NCBI RefSeq assembly: GCF_018131075.1
Contig: NZ_JAFCLS010000033.1
Coordinates: forward strand, 1 to 64,000
Length of the DNA stretch: 64,000 nucleotides
Direction: 5' to 3'
From: Bradyrhizobium sp. JYMT SZCCT0428
GTDB taxonomy: Bacteria; Pseudomonadota; Alphaproteobacteria; Rhizobiales; Xanthobacteraceae
This document shows, piece by piece, positions 32,433 through 41,953 of this stretch; the stretch's first letter is position 1, and each line of letters starts with the position of its first letter. The notes below the pieces were generated by a model that had not been told where the DNA came from, made no database searches, and saw only the letters and a list, made by a program, of their open reading frames with translations. The position numbers and the translations under genes were made by a program.

Positions 32433-33194
32433 GTGATCGCACCAGACCTTCGCAGCGGCGTCGAACAGCTCGGCAACATGATCGCCGAGGCATCGTCCAT
32501 CGTTCCCTTTACCGGCGCCGGCATCTCGACCGAATGCGGCATTCCCGATTTCCGCTCGCCTGGCGGATTGTGGACTCGCAATCGTCCGATTCCGTTCGAC
32601 GAGTTCGTCGCCAGTTCCGACGCCCGTGACGAGGCTTGGCGGCGGCGCTTTGCGATGGAGCCGACCTTTGCTGCGGCGAAGCCCGGCCGCGGACACCGGG
32701 CGCTGGCGTCGCTCTACAAGGCTGGCAAGATCCCCGCGATCATCACCCAGAACATCGACAATCTGCACCAGACGTCCGGTTTCAAGGCCGACGACGTGGT
32801 CGAACTGCACGGCAACACGACCTACGCCCGCTGCATCGGCTGTGGGCAGGCCTACGATCTGCCCTGGGTCAAAGCCCGCTTTGACGAGACCGGCGGCGCG
32901 CCCGATTGCACGGTTTGCGACGAACCGGTCAAGACCGCGACCATTTCGTTTGGACAGGCGATGCCGGAAGACGCGATGCGCCGCGCCACGGAACTGGCCC
33001 AGCATTGCGACCTGTTCCTCGCCATCGGATCCTCGCTAGTGGTTTGGCCGGCCGCAGGTTTTCCGCTGATGGCCAAGAACTGCGGCGCCAAGCTCGTCAT
33101 CATCAATAACGAGCCGACCGAACAGGACGATGTCGCCGATCTCGTGATCCGGCACGACATCGGAGAGACGCTTGGACCATTTGTAGGCAATTGA
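32433..33194 (+). CDS. Sir2-family NAD-dependent protein deacylase
   Basis: 253 aa. NAD-binding TGAGIST (27-33) and QNIDNLH (106-112), catalytic His126 in LHGN, zinc ligands CxxC at 134/137 and 159/162, and AIGSSL for the nicotinamide site. It should remove acyl groups from lysines with NAD as cosubstrate. The start is unsure: GTG 32433 fits the family length, but the frame is open to a TTG at 32364. Confidence 0.92.
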   Translation: MIAPDLRSGVEQLGNMIAEASSIVPFTGAGISTECGIPDFRSPGGLWTRNRPIPFDEFVASSDARDEAWRRRFAMEPTFAAAKPGRGHRALASLYKAGKIPAIITQNIDNLHQTSGFKADDVVELHGNTTYARCIGCGQAYDLPWVKARFDETGGAPDCTVCDEPVKTATISFGQAMPEDAMRRATELAQHCDLFLAIGSSLVVWPAAGFPLMAKNCGAKLVIINNEPTEQDDVADLVIRHDIGETLGPFVGN

Positions 33195-33394
33195 TCTGCA
33201 ATTGATTCGAAGCTGTGCAAGCCTGTTCATAGTTCCCGCCTGAATTGTTTTTTTAGCTATGCGCCGCATGCGGGAGTGTTATCTTTTGATTCGAGAGATT
33301 CGCGCGGCGTTATCATGAGTGGTCATGGATGGGCGCGTGTTCCGGTCCGCTACGGCGATAGCGAGCCGCATTTGAATGTGTGAGGTCCGGGGTC

Positions 33395-34060
33395 ATGGGG
33401 TCGGACGGATTTGAGTCCAAGAAGCTCGGGGGGCCGCCGTCAGGCGGGACGGGGCAGAACAGGCTTGGACCAGGTGAATTCTCTGCCGGCGCCGAGCGCG
33501 ATCCGGCGATGGATGCTCTTTCGGGTCTTGGCGATGCGGCGGCCAACCTTGTCGAAATTTCCGGCGTCATCAAATGGTTCGACGCCTCGAAAGGCTACGG
33601 CTTCATCGTTCCCGACAATGGCTGGCCCGACGTGCTGCTGCACGTCACGGTGCTGCGCCGCGACGGCTATCAGACCGCGTATGAAGGTGCGCGGCTGGTG
33701 GTCGAATGCGTGCAACGCGCCAAGGGCTATCAGGCCTTCCGCATCGTCTCGATGGATGAGTCCACTGCGATCCATCCGGCGCAGATGCTACCGCCGCGGA
33801 CCCATGTCAGCGTTACGCCGACCTCGGGTCTGGAGCGCGCGCAGGTCAAATGGTTCAACCGGCTTCGCGGTTTCGGCTTCCTGACCTGCGGCGAAGGGAC
33901 GCCCGACATCTTCGTGCATATGGAAACGCTGCGCCGCTTCGGCATGACCGAGCTGCGGCCCGGCCAGTATGTGCTGGTGCGGTTCGGGCCCGGCTCCAAG
34001 GGCATGATGGCCGCGGAGATCCACCCCGAGACCGGGCCATCGGCGCTGTCGTCGCATTAA
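33395..34060 (+). CDS. double cold-shock-domain protein
   Basis: 221 aa. Two cold-shock domains: one from about residue 57 (GVIKWFDASKGYGFIVPD, then DVLLHVTVL) and one from about 149 (AQVKWFNRLRGFGFLTCG, then DIFVHMETL), each with RNP1 and RNP2 motifs. The N-terminal 50 residues are Gly/Pro-rich and disordered. It binds single-stranded RNA or DNA and probably acts as an RNA chaperone. GAGG upstream of the ATG. Confidence 0.92.
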   Translation: MGSDGFESKKLGGPPSGGTGQNRLGPGEFSAGAERDPAMDALSGLGDAAANLVEISGVIKWFDASKGYGFIVPDNGWPDVLLHVTVLRRDGYQTAYEGARLVVECVQRAKGYQAFRIVSMDESTAIHPAQMLPPRTHVSVTPTSGLERAQVKWFNRLRGFGFLTCGEGTPDIFVHMETLRRFGMTELRPGQYVLVRFGPGSKGMMAAEIHPETGPSALSSH

Positions 34061-34224
34061 CCGCCCGTATTCGCTGCCCGGCCTGTCACCTGACGGAATC
34101 GTGAGCCGGTCTTTGGCTGCGCGTGCGCCGGCCTCTGGCCTTTGCCGCAATCATCGGGTTAGGATTTCCCGGCAATAGCCCTAAATCCCCCTGGATCATC
34201 CTGATGTCCGGCGTGAGTGTTGTG

Positions 34225-34719
34225 ATGAATTTGGTTTCGATGGTTGCGCCCGTCTTGCGCGGGCGGCTGACGGCGTCGCTGCTCGCAACGCTGGGTCTGC
34301 TCGTTACCCTCGGCGCAAGCCCAATTGCGCAGGCCGCCAGCTTTCAGCCGCTCGAGATCGCCACCAAATCCGGCGTGCAGGTGTTCTCGGTCGAGTTGGC
34401 GACGACCGAAGCGGAGAAGACCACCGGGCTGATGCACCGCAAGGAATTGCCCGACGGCAAAGGCATGCTGTTCGATTTCTCTCCCGAACAGCAGATCTCG
34501 ATGTGGATGAAGAACACCTACATCTCGCTCGACATGATCTTCATCCGCGCCGACGGCCGCATCCTGCGGATCGCGGAAAATACCGAGCCGATGTCGACCA
34601 AGATCATCTCGTCAGGCGGGCTCGCCAAGGGCGTGCTGGAGGTGATCGCCGGCACGGCGCAAAAATATGGCATCAGGCCCGGCGACCGGGTGGCCCACCC
34701 CCTGTTCAACGGTCGCTAG
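34225..34719 (+). CDS. exported DUF192 protein
   Basis: 164 aa. A signal peptide ending near AQA is followed by the DUF192 domain (PF02643): VELATTEAEKTTGLMHRKEL, then GMLFDFSPEQQISMWMKNTY and the ISLDMIFI strand. Function not established; other family members are periplasmic. The start is one of several Met codons; 34225 was chosen to begin directly at the signal peptide. Confidence 0.85.
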   Translation: MNLVSMVAPVLRGRLTASLLATLGLLVTLGASPIAQAASFQPLEIATKSGVQVFSVELATTEAEKTTGLMHRKELPDGKGMLFDFSPEQQISMWMKNTYISLDMIFIRADGRILRIAENTEPMSTKIISSGGLAKGVLEVIAGTAQKYGIRPGDRVAHPLFNGR

Positions 34720-34913
34720 GCATAGAGCCGCCAGCGCGTTCCTGTGCCCGTTCGGCGCACATTGGGCGGGTCCTGCAGGGCCCGAACACAAAATATCGAA
34801 AACAACCCCATGCAAAGTAGAGCGGGCTCCGGCAATGAGAGCCGGCGCCAGGCCGCCCAGCGCCTTGCTGGCGGGGCCTCAAGCGTGTATCGACGTCAAT
34901 TCCCAACACAGAT

Positions 34914-34990
34914 CGGGGTATAGCGCAGCCTGGTAGCGCGGCAGTTTTGGGTACTGCAGGTCGTTGGTTCGAATCCAGCTGCCCCGACCA
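34914..34990 (+). tRNA. tRNA-Pro (UGG)
   Basis: 77 nt with encoded CCA. Acceptor CGGGGTA pairs with TGCCCCG (one G-U), the D-loop AGCCTGGTAGC is normal, and the anticodon loop TTTGGGTA gives TGG. No sign of an inserted element at its 3' end. Confidence 0.95.
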
Positions 34991-35052
34991 ATAATCGTTT
35001 GAATTTACTGGTTATTTTTTCTTGATGCAGGCGCCGGCGTCCTTGAGACGGA

Positions 35053-35826
35053 TCACCGCTGCGAGGCCTGCCACGCCAGCAGGCGATGTTCGGCCATCGA
35101 CATCGCCACCGACGTTACATAGCCGGTTACACCGAGCAGGATGACGCCGGCGAACAGATCGGCCGAGCGGAAGGCTCTGGCCGAGAGCAGCACCCAATGG
35201 CCGAGACCGTCGAGGCCGGCGAGGATTTCGCAGACCACGGAGAGGATCAGCGCCACCGTCAGGCTAAGGCGCATGCCGGCCAGAATGTCGGGGCTGGCCG
35301 ACGGCAGCGCGACCTTGAAGATCACAGCCAGTCTGGACATCTGCAGTGAGCGCGCGACCTCGTAGAGCCGCGGTTCGACCGCGGCAAAGCCATGGATCGT
35401 CGCCAGCATGATCGGCCAGATCGCGCCGAACGCGATCACGAACAGCGCCATCGCCTGCGTCAGCCCCAGCATCGCAATCGCGACCGGGATGATCGCCGAT
35501 ACCGGCAACGGCCGCAGAAACTCCAGCGACGGCGCCACATAGGTCCGCATTATCCGCGACGAGCCGATGATCGCGCCGATCGCGATACCGGCGATCGATG
35601 CGGCGAGCCAGCCATAGGCCATGTGCTCGAGCGTGCCGGCGAGTTTGCTCCAGAGATCGCCGTTGGAAAATCCACGCACCAGCGAGGCCCAGGCCCGGTC
35701 CGGGCTCGGCAGGAACACCGCCGAGACCAGCTTCAGATTGGCAACCAATTGCCACAGCGCAATGAAGGAGGCGGCGACGGCAAAGCTTGCGGCGCGCCAG
35801 AGCCAGACAGTCGCGTTGCGGTTCAT
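35053..35826 (-). CDS. ABC transporter permease, NitT/SsuC type
   Basis: 257 aa inner-membrane permease with about six hydrophobic helices. The EAA loop that docks the ATPase is visible (EVARSLQMSRLAVIFKVALP). It starts by ATGA overlap with the second permease gene, so the operon encodes a heterodimeric permease. The substrate is unknown; context suggests an organic acid or aromatic amide feeding the divergent hydrolases. Confidence 0.9.
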   Translation of the reverse strand: MNRNATVWLWRAASFAVAASFIALWQLVANLKLVSAVFLPSPDRAWASLVRGFSNGDLWSKLAGTLEHMAYGWLAASIAGIAIGAIIGSSRIMRTYVAPSLEFLRPLPVSAIIPVAIAMLGLTQAMALFVIAFGAIWPIMLATIHGFAAVEPRLYEVARSLQMSRLAVIFKVALPSASPDILAGMRLSLTVALILSVVCEILAGLDGLGHWVLLSARAFRSADLFAGVILLGVTGYVTSVAMSMAEHRLLAWQASQR

Positions 35827-36599
35827 GCGCTGTCTCCACTCAACGCGGCGCGGCCGAACAGGCGGTGCTGCGCCACCACCAGCAGTATATTCAGCGCGTA
35901 ACCGATGGCGCCGATCCAGACCAGATAGGCCAGCATCAGGTCGGGCCGCAGCGCCTGCTGCGCCAGCATGATCCCGGCGCCCAGCCCCAGCGGATTAATC
36001 GCGATTTCGACCGTGACGGCGACGATCAGCGCGATACCGGCCGACAGCCGGAACGCCACGAAGATCCGCGGCAGCGCGGCGGGGATGATGATCTTCCAGA
36101 CCCGCTGCGCAGCGGGAAGCCGCAGCGCCCGCGATACTTCCATCAGCCGCGGTTCGATGCTGCGTACCGCCGCCCGGCTCAGGATCAGGATCGGCCAGAC
36201 GCAGGCGAACGCGACGATCACGATTTCCATGCGATAACCGAAACCGAGTGCGATCAGCGCGATCGGCAGCAAGGCGATCGACGGGATCGGCCTGATCGCC
36301 TCGACCGTCACCTCCATCAGGCGGTTGAGCGTGTCTGATATCCCGAAGGCAATGCCGAGTGCCAGCCCGATGACGGCGCCGATCGCGAGGCCCGCAAAGG
36401 CCGAGAACAGCGTGTCGCGCGTTGCTGCGAGGATGGAGAAGTCGGCAAAGGCGCCGGCGAGCGCCATGATGATTTCGCTTGGTGGCGCCAGGCTGTCGCT
36501 TTGCAGATGCGTCGCGCGCGCCCAGGCCTCGAAGGCGAGCAGCACCGCCAGCGGCAGTATCAGCGCCTTGACCTTTTCCTTGGCCTTATCCGTCGTCAC
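35823..36599 (-). CDS. ABC transporter permease, NitT/SsuC type
   Basis: 258 aa, homologous to its downstream neighbour, with the EAA loop as EVSRALRLPAAQRVWKIIIP and five or six hydrophobic helices. Its stop overlaps the next permease start (ATGA), and its own start overlaps the end of the ATPase gene. Confidence 0.9.
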   Translation of the reverse strand: MTTDKAKEKVKALILPLAVLLAFEAWARATHLQSDSLAPPSEIIMALAGAFADFSILAATRDTLFSAFAGLAIGAVIGLALGIAFGISDTLNRLMEVTVEAIRPIPSIALLPIALIALGFGYRMEIVIVAFACVWPILILSRAAVRSIEPRLMEVSRALRLPAAQRVWKIIIPAALPRIFVAFRLSAGIALIVAVTVEIAINPLGLGAGIMLAQQALRPDLMLAYLVWIGAIGYALNILLVVAQHRLFGRAALSGDSA

Positions 36600-37399
36600 T
36601 GCTCGGTCGCCTTGATGAAGTCGAACAATTGCCGCCGCAAGCGCAGGAATTCCGGGTGTTCGCGGGTCGAAAGCTGATCGCGCGGCCGCGGCAGATTGAC
36701 CGCAAGCTCAATGCCGATCCGTCCGGGATGCGGCAACAGGCCGATGACGCGGTCGCCGAGATAGATGGCTTCGTCCAGATCATGCGTCACGAAGATCACG
36801 GTGGCGCCGCTCGCGGCCACCAGCGCCAGCACCTCATCCTGCAAGCCCTGCCGCGTCATCGCGTCCAGCGCGCCGAACGGCTCGTCCATCAATAGCGTCT
36901 TCGGCTCCTGCGCGAGGCAGCGTGCGATCTGCAGCCGCTGCTGCATGCCGCCGGACATTTCGGCGGGATACTTTCCGGCGTGGCCGGGCAGGCCGACCGT
37001 GCGCAGCAATTCCTCGATGCGGGCAGGGCGCTCGGCGGAGGGCATCCCGCCCGCTTCGAGCGCCAGCGACACATTGCCGGCCGCGGTGCGCCACGGCAGC
37101 AGCGCCTTGCCGTAATCCTGGAAGACGATGGCGATCTCGCGCCGCGGATGCAGCATCAGCTGACCGTCGAAATCCACCCTGCCGCTGGTCGGCTGGTAGA
37201 GCCCCGCCGCCAGCCGCAGCGCGGTGGTCTTGCCGCAACCGGACGCACCGACGACGCAGAGGAATTCGCCGGGCCGGACGCCAAGGCTCAAATTCTCGAT
37301 GATGGTCTTGCCACCGAGCTGGAGCGTAACGCCGGTGAAGGCGATCTGCGGTCTCGGCTGGCCGGGGATGACTTCGAAGCGTTTTGCGGCGTTGACCAT
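36596..37399 (-). CDS. ABC transporter ATP-binding protein, NitT/SsuB type
   Basis: 267 aa. Walker A GASGCGKTT, Q-loop VFQDYGKALLPW, signature MSGGMQQR, Walker B LLMDEPF, D-loop GALD, and switch His in VTHDLDEA. It powers the two permeases encoded after it. The ATG at 37399 lies 5 nt after the regulator stop with GAGAG upstream; an ATG at 37420 inside the regulator gene is the alternative. Its end overlaps the next gene. Confidence 0.92.
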   Translation of the reverse strand: MVNAAKRFEVIPGQPRPQIAFTGVTLQLGGKTIIENLSLGVRPGEFLCVVGASGCGKTTALRLAAGLYQPTSGRVDFDGQLMLHPRREIAIVFQDYGKALLPWRTAAGNVSLALEAGGMPSAERPARIEELLRTVGLPGHAGKYPAEMSGGMQQRLQIARCLAQEPKTLLMDEPFGALDAMTRQGLQDEVLALVAASGATVIFVTHDLDEAIYLGDRVIGLLPHPGRIGIELAVNLPRPRDQLSTREHPEFLRLRRQLFDFIKATEQ

Positions 37400-37403
37400 G
37401 GCG

Positions 37404-38102
37404 TCAGCTCTCGCTTCCATTGGGGTAGACGATGTCGATCGTCGAACGCAGATGCGCCTCCAGCATCGCCTGCGCGCCGGCGATATCGCGGGAAAGAACG
37501 CGGTCGGCGAGCAATTGGTGGACGCGTACGAATTTCTTGCCGCTGTCGAGGGAGCGCATCATCACGCGGCGATAGCGGTAGGCCTGGTCGTAGAGATCGG
37601 AATGCGCGGCCAGCAGCCGCTTGGAGCCGCAGCCGCTCAGAAGAGCGCTGTGGAAACCCTTGTGCAGCCGGTCGAAATCATCGGCGCCTTCGCGGAATTC
37701 ATCGCCGGTCCGCTCGATGTGCCGGCGCATCTGGTGCAGCGTGCTGACGATGCCGGCTTCCCAGGCATCGTCGCCATGGGTAATCGCCAACCTGATAGCC
37801 TCGATCTCGACCGCGGTCCGCATCACGGTGATATCGTGCAGATCCTCGCGACTGACGTCCGCGACGCGAAAGCCGCGCTGTCCTGTTCCAACGATCAGCC
37901 CGCGCGACATCAGCCGTGATAAGCCCTCGCGCAGCGGCGTCGCGCCGATCTCATAGCGCTGAACCAGATCGATGATCCCAAGCCGCGATCCCGGCGCGAG
38001 ATGCCCGGCCAGTATGTCGTGCTCGACCAGCGTGGCCGCTCGCTCGCTTAAAGTTGCGGCCTCAGTCGCGGGTTGGGTCGAATTGCGCTCGGTAGTCGAC
38101 AT
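37404..38102 (-). CDS. GntR-family regulator, FCD type
   Basis: 232 aa. Winged-helix domain (TLSERAATLVEHDILAGHLA, then TPLREGLSRLMSRGLI with the wing GQRGFRV) followed by a helical FCD ligand domain. It lies inside the transporter operon between binding protein and ATPase genes, so it should respond to the imported substrate and control both this operon and the divergent hydrolase genes. Confidence 0.9.
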   Translation of the reverse strand: MSTTERNSTQPATEAATLSERAATLVEHDILAGHLAPGSRLGIIDLVQRYEIGATPLREGLSRLMSRGLIVGTGQRGFRVADVSREDLHDITVMRTAVEIEAIRLAITHGDDAWEAGIVSTLHQMRRHIERTGDEFREGADDFDRLHKGFHSALLSGCGSKRLLAAHSDLYDQAYRYRRVMMRSLDSGKKFVRVHQLLADRVLSRDIAGAQAMLEAHLRSTIDIVYPNGSES

Positions 38103-38112
38103 TGCAACAGCC

Positions 38113-39042
38113 TCACTTCAGGACCAGTTTGGCGGTATCGAGCTTGGATTGCAGCATTTTCTGCGACGACATTACCTCGATCCACCAGATCAATTGCTCG
38201 GGCTTAAGCACCGGCTCGGATTGGTTCGGGGGCGTCGCCTTGACCAATTCGATCGGCTGCTTGGTGAATTTGGAGATCGACGCGGACGCCTTTTCGCGAT
38301 CGCCATTGACGATCAGCGCGGATTCGGCGATCGCATCGCGAAATTTCTTGATCGCGACGGCGTTCTTGTCGGCCCATTCGCGGGATGCCGCGTAGAAAAT
38401 GATCGGGTCGGTGCGCGCGAGCTCGGCTGCATAACGCGCGCCGACCGAGCCTAATCCTGCGTTCAGCATACGCGCCACGAACGGCTCGGCGGTCAGCACG
38501 GCATCGACGCCGCCTGATTTGATGATGTCGGCCATGGTCGGGAAGGTGACCTCGACGAAATTGACGCGCCTGGGATCGACACCTTTGTCCACCAGCCACT
38601 TTACGAACAGCACATGCAGGAAGGCGTTGAGGCCGGGCGCGCCGACTTTCTTGCCGACGAAATCCTTCGGCTCCTTGATGGTAATGCCGATGCGGACGAA
38701 GGCGGCGATGCTGTCCTGGTTCACCGGGCTCATCACGCTCGCGCCAGCGATGGCGACGAGGTCGAGGCCGCCGTCAACGGCCTGCAGAAACACAGTCGAG
38801 GTTGGCCCACCGATCTGAATCGAGTTGGAAAGGATCGCGGCGGGGATGTTCGAATTGATGCCGATCGGCGTCATCTCGACTTCAAGCCCGTGCTTTTTGA
38901 AGATGCCTTCGTCGATCGCCACCATGGCGGAGGCGCAATCCGACGTCGCCGTGCAACCGACCTGAATCTTGGCCTGCGCGACGGCAGCTCCCGTCAGCGC
39001 CAGGCTGACCGCAAAGGTTGCAAGGGTCCTTTTCACCGCCAT
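38113..39042 (-). CDS. ABC transporter substrate-binding protein, NMT1/SsuA type
   Basis: 309 aa. A signal peptide (KRTLATFAVSLALTGAAVAQA) is followed by the NMT1-like periplasmic binding fold (AMVAIDEGIFKKHGLEVEMT, DFVGKKVGAPGLNAF, VDAVLTAEPFVARML). First gene of the operon. Divergent from the FAH gene across 84 bp, which must contain both promoters. Confidence 0.9.
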   Translation of the reverse strand: MAVKRTLATFAVSLALTGAAVAQAKIQVGCTATSDCASAMVAIDEGIFKKHGLEVEMTPIGINSNIPAAILSNSIQIGGPTSTVFLQAVDGGLDLVAIAGASVMSPVNQDSIAAFVRIGITIKEPKDFVGKKVGAPGLNAFLHVLFVKWLVDKGVDPRRVNFVEVTFPTMADIIKSGGVDAVLTAEPFVARMLNAGLGSVGARYAAELARTDPIIFYAASREWADKNAVAIKKFRDAIAESALIVNGDREKASASISKFTKQPIELVKATPPNQSEPVLKPEQLIWWIEVMSSQKMLQSKLDTAKLVLK

Positions 39043-39126
39043 CTCCCCGGTTTACATTTTTTGCGCTTGATTATCGATATTTTTTTTGATCATATATTTC
39101 ATCCAAAAGCAAGAGGGCGGCACACA

Positions 39127-40110
39127 ATGAAACTCGCAACATTCAAATCCGGCGGTCAGGAAAAGGTCGGGATCGTGCATTCCGGCGACGGCAAACTGTT
39201 CGATCTCGCCGCGGCCGCCGGCCGGAACGGCGCCGCCAATCCGGCCTTTGCATCCATGCTTGCCCTGATCGACGCCGGCGAAGGCGCGCTCGAACAGGCA
39301 TCGGCGGTGTTCGACAAGCACGGCAAGGACGAAACCTTGTCGGTATCAGCTGCAACGGCCGACATCCTTGCCCCGATCCCGGAGCCGCGGCAGATGCGGG
39401 ACGGCATGTCATTCCCGCTGCACATTCTCCAGGCCCCGCGCGGCCAGCTCAAGCTCGCCGCACGCGCCAGGAACGACATGGCGGAACTGGCGCGGATCGA
39501 GGCCGAGCCGCTCGGCGAATTGCCGGAGGTCTATCGCAAGCAGCCGATCTATTACATCACCAACCGCTTCAGCGTCCGCGGCACCAACACCACCGTAAAG
39601 TGGCCGCGCTACAGTCAGGTGATGGACTACGAATGCGAATTCGGCATCATCACCAAGAACAAGGGTGCCAACATTTCCGCCGCGAAAGCCAAGGATCACA
39701 TCTTCGGTTATACGATCTTCAACGATTTTTCTGCGCGCGACGCCCAGCGTATCGAAATGGAGGGGCGGCTCGGTCCCGCAAAAGGCAAGAGTTTCGATGG
39801 CGGCAACGTGATGGGACCGTGGATCATCACACCGGACGAAATCGGAGACCCCTACAAGCTCAAGATGGAAGTGCGCGTCAACGGCAAGATGCGCTCGCAA
39901 GGGGTTTCCGATGGAATGCTGTTTTCATTCGAGGAGATCATCGCCCATGTCACCAGGGATGAGACCCTGATGCCCGGCGAATTCATCGGCTCCGGCACGG
40001 TCGGCAATGGCTGCGGACTGGAACTCGGCTGGTATCTCGAACACGGCGACAGCATCGAGCTTGAAGTCGAAAAGATCGGTATCCTGAAGAACCGGGTCGA
40101 ACGGCAATAG
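39127..40110 (+). CDS. fumarylacetoacetate-hydrolase-fold protein
   Basis: 327 aa. Metal-binding acidic residues of the FAH fold appear in DYECEFGIIT, and the TIFNDFSARDAQR segment and GNVMGPWI are typical. These enzymes cleave C-C bonds or decarboxylate in aromatic-compound catabolism. Downstream cyclase on the same strand, 57 bp apart. Confidence 0.9.
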   Translation: MKLATFKSGGQEKVGIVHSGDGKLFDLAAAAGRNGAANPAFASMLALIDAGEGALEQASAVFDKHGKDETLSVSAATADILAPIPEPRQMRDGMSFPLHILQAPRGQLKLAARARNDMAELARIEAEPLGELPEVYRKQPIYYITNRFSVRGTNTTVKWPRYSQVMDYECEFGIITKNKGANISAAKAKDHIFGYTIFNDFSARDAQRIEMEGRLGPAKGKSFDGGNVMGPWIITPDEIGDPYKLKMEVRVNGKMRSQGVSDGMLFSFEEIIAHVTRDETLMPGEFIGSGTVGNGCGLELGWYLEHGDSIELEVEKIGILKNRVERQ

Positions 40111-40167
40111 GGCGCCGCGACCACGCCACCACAACAAGAACCAAAAACATTCAGCGAGGAAACGCCA

Positions 40168-40944
40168 ATGGCGCGCAAGTTGATCGATATCTCCGTTCCC
40201 CTGCAAAACGACGTACCCGCCGATCCGCCGGGCGGTCACCCGACTATCCAGTACATCGACCACCAGCAGGGCCTGCCGCGCATGCTGCAGTTCTTTGACG
40301 GGCTGAAGGCCGAAGACTTGCCGGACGCGCAGGGCTGGGCGGTCGAGCAGGTGCAGCTCTCGACCCACAACGGCACGCATCTGGATGCGCCCTGGCACTT
40401 CCATCCCACCATGAATCGGGGCGAGCGATCCTGGACCATCGACGAGGTGCCGCTGGAATGGTGCCTGCAGCCGGGCGTGAAGCTCGACTTCCGGCATTTT
40501 GCCGACGGCTATGTGGCGACCGCCAAGGACGTGGAGAACGAGCTCAAGCGTATCGGTCATACGCTGTCGCAGCTGGAAATCGTGGTGGTCAACACCAGCG
40601 CCGGCGTCAAATACGGCCGGCAGGATTATGTCACCTCGGGCTGCGGCATGGGCTATGAGGCGACCATGTATCTCCTCGAGCGCGGTGTGCGGCTGACCGG
40701 CATCGACGGCTGGAGCTGGGATGCGCCGTTCGTCTACACCGCAAAGAAATATGCCGAGACCAAGGATGCCAGCCTGATCTGGGAAGGCCACAAGGCCGGT
40801 CGTCACATCGGCTATTGCCACATCGAGAAGTTGCACAACCTCGAGCAACTGCCATCGACCGGGTTCATGGTGTCCTGCTTCCCGGTGAAGATCGAACGCG
40901 CCTCGGCGGGCTGGACCCGGGCCGTCGCTATTCTCGACGGATAG
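40168..40944 (+). CDS. cyclase-family metal-dependent hydrolase
   Basis: 258 aa. The cyclase-family metal motif HNGTHLDAPWHF is complete (kynurenine formamidase, isatin hydrolase and polyketide cyclase superfamily), followed by later His and Glu ligands. Together with the FAH-fold enzyme it suggests ring-opening or amide hydrolysis of an imported aromatic compound. GAGGAAACG upstream of the ATG. Confidence 0.9.
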   Translation: MARKLIDISVPLQNDVPADPPGGHPTIQYIDHQQGLPRMLQFFDGLKAEDLPDAQGWAVEQVQLSTHNGTHLDAPWHFHPTMNRGERSWTIDEVPLEWCLQPGVKLDFRHFADGYVATAKDVENELKRIGHTLSQLEIVVVNTSAGVKYGRQDYVTSGCGMGYEATMYLLERGVRLTGIDGWSWDAPFVYTAKKYAETKDASLIWEGHKAGRHIGYCHIEKLHNLEQLPSTGFMVSCFPVKIERASAGWTRAVAILDG

Positions 40945-41286
40945 ATCCATCGCCTGCGAGAAAGGCCGGGAGGAATTTCATGATGGAATGCCTCTAGCCG
41001 TTTGGCAGATGCGTCTGCGGGAGTGAGTTCGCTTCGTCGAGTTCAGCCCGCGCCGTGGCTTCAACCTCGGTGTGGCACTGGTACTGACGACAGCGGGCGC
41101 GCGCCGCAACGCGGACACTGCGCATCTCGATTGAGCGCAGCGCGCTCATGCCAGACCTGAGTCAAGCTAACCCACCTGCTGCGCGGTGGAGGTTTCAAAT
41201 TGGCGGCAAAGAAAAAGGCGTGCCGGTTGTCCGGCACACCTGATTATTGTTTAGACCGTGCGTAAATTTCGCTGATCAGTCCGGTA
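40945..41286. other. 340-bp intergenic region with one terminator
   Basis: No gene found between the cyclase (plus) and the Gly-rich protein (minus). Holds the terminator at 41208-41239, oriented to stop the minus-strand gene. Confidence 0.5.
41208..41239 (-). terminator. Rho-independent terminator of the Gly-rich protein gene
   Basis: GTGCCGG with its complement around a 4-base loop, followed on the minus strand by CGCCTTTTTCTTT. Confidence 0.8.
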
Positions 41287-41592
41287 TCAGTAATACCTGC
41301 AGACGCGAACGCCGTAGGCATTCCACCAGCAGCGCGGTCCGCCGCGCACCACGGGAACGCCGTAGAAGCCGTAGCCCCGGCCATAATAACCACGGCCGCG
41401 ACCCCAGCCGCCGCCGCGATAGAAACCACGACCACCACCGCGACCCCACCCGCCGCCACGGCCTCGTCCACCGCGGGCTTCAGCCGGCGAGGTCGTCGCA
41501 CCTACCAGAATGGCAGACGTGCTGGCGACGTAGACGAACAACAGAGCGAGCGCTGCAAGACAACGCGTGAGGATATTGTAGCGTTTAGCCAT
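41287..41592 (-). CDS. secreted Gly/Arg/Tyr-rich protein, 101 aa
   Basis: Signal peptide, then repeats of GGGWGRGGGRGFYRGGGWGR and GYYGRGYGFYG type, ending in a Cys-containing RCWWNAYGVRVCRYY. The repeat part is disordered and adhesive-looking; the conserved Cys pair at the end suggests a small folded cap. Similar proteins with a GxRCWxxPxGxRVC-like end are common in rhizobia. Function unknown. Confidence 0.75.
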   Translation of the reverse strand: MAKRYNILTRCLAALALLFVYVASTSAILVGATTSPAEARGGRGRGGGWGRGGGRGFYRGGGWGRGRGYYGRGYGFYGVPVVRGGPRCWWNAYGVRVCRYY

Positions 41593-41786
41593 TCTAGAAT
41601 CTCCCGGTCACTTTCTAAACCACCTGGACTTCCGCATTATCAAACTTAGACGCTCGAAAATGCTTTTGGTTCAGATGAGCTAAGATAATATCTTTACTAA
41701 GGTTCTTCCGGCAATTCGGGACTTTATTAAGACGGAAAGATAAGGTCAAGTTACACCACGACTTGCAACAAATTCTCGCGTTGCGC

Positions 41787-41816
41787 CGTTCATCTTCGTT
41801 CATCTTCGTTCATCTT
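41787..41816 (+). repeat. three tandem copies of a 10-bp unit
   Basis: CGTTCATCTT three times without interruption, 138 bp upstream of the carbamoyltransferase start, within a 360-bp AT-richer region (41593-41953) that shows no gene. Copy number could vary and shift promoter spacing. Confidence 0.7.
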
Positions 41817-41953
41817 TCTGTCCGATTGTGCACTGCAGAATTACCGAAACGAAAACTCGGCAAGACAAACCAGCCGAGAAATCGGGCAAGCCCACGCCAA
41901 CAACTTGAAGTCGACATCTCGCGCACGACGATCCCCCGCCTTAAAGAGTATCC

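Noticed and set aside
31671..33005. Long minus-strand frame of 444 codons opposite the sirtuin gene
   Set aside because: Only its last 55 codons have a ribosome binding site and natural composition; the rest is antisense to the sirtuin and the H-NS-like gene, a common effect of high GC.
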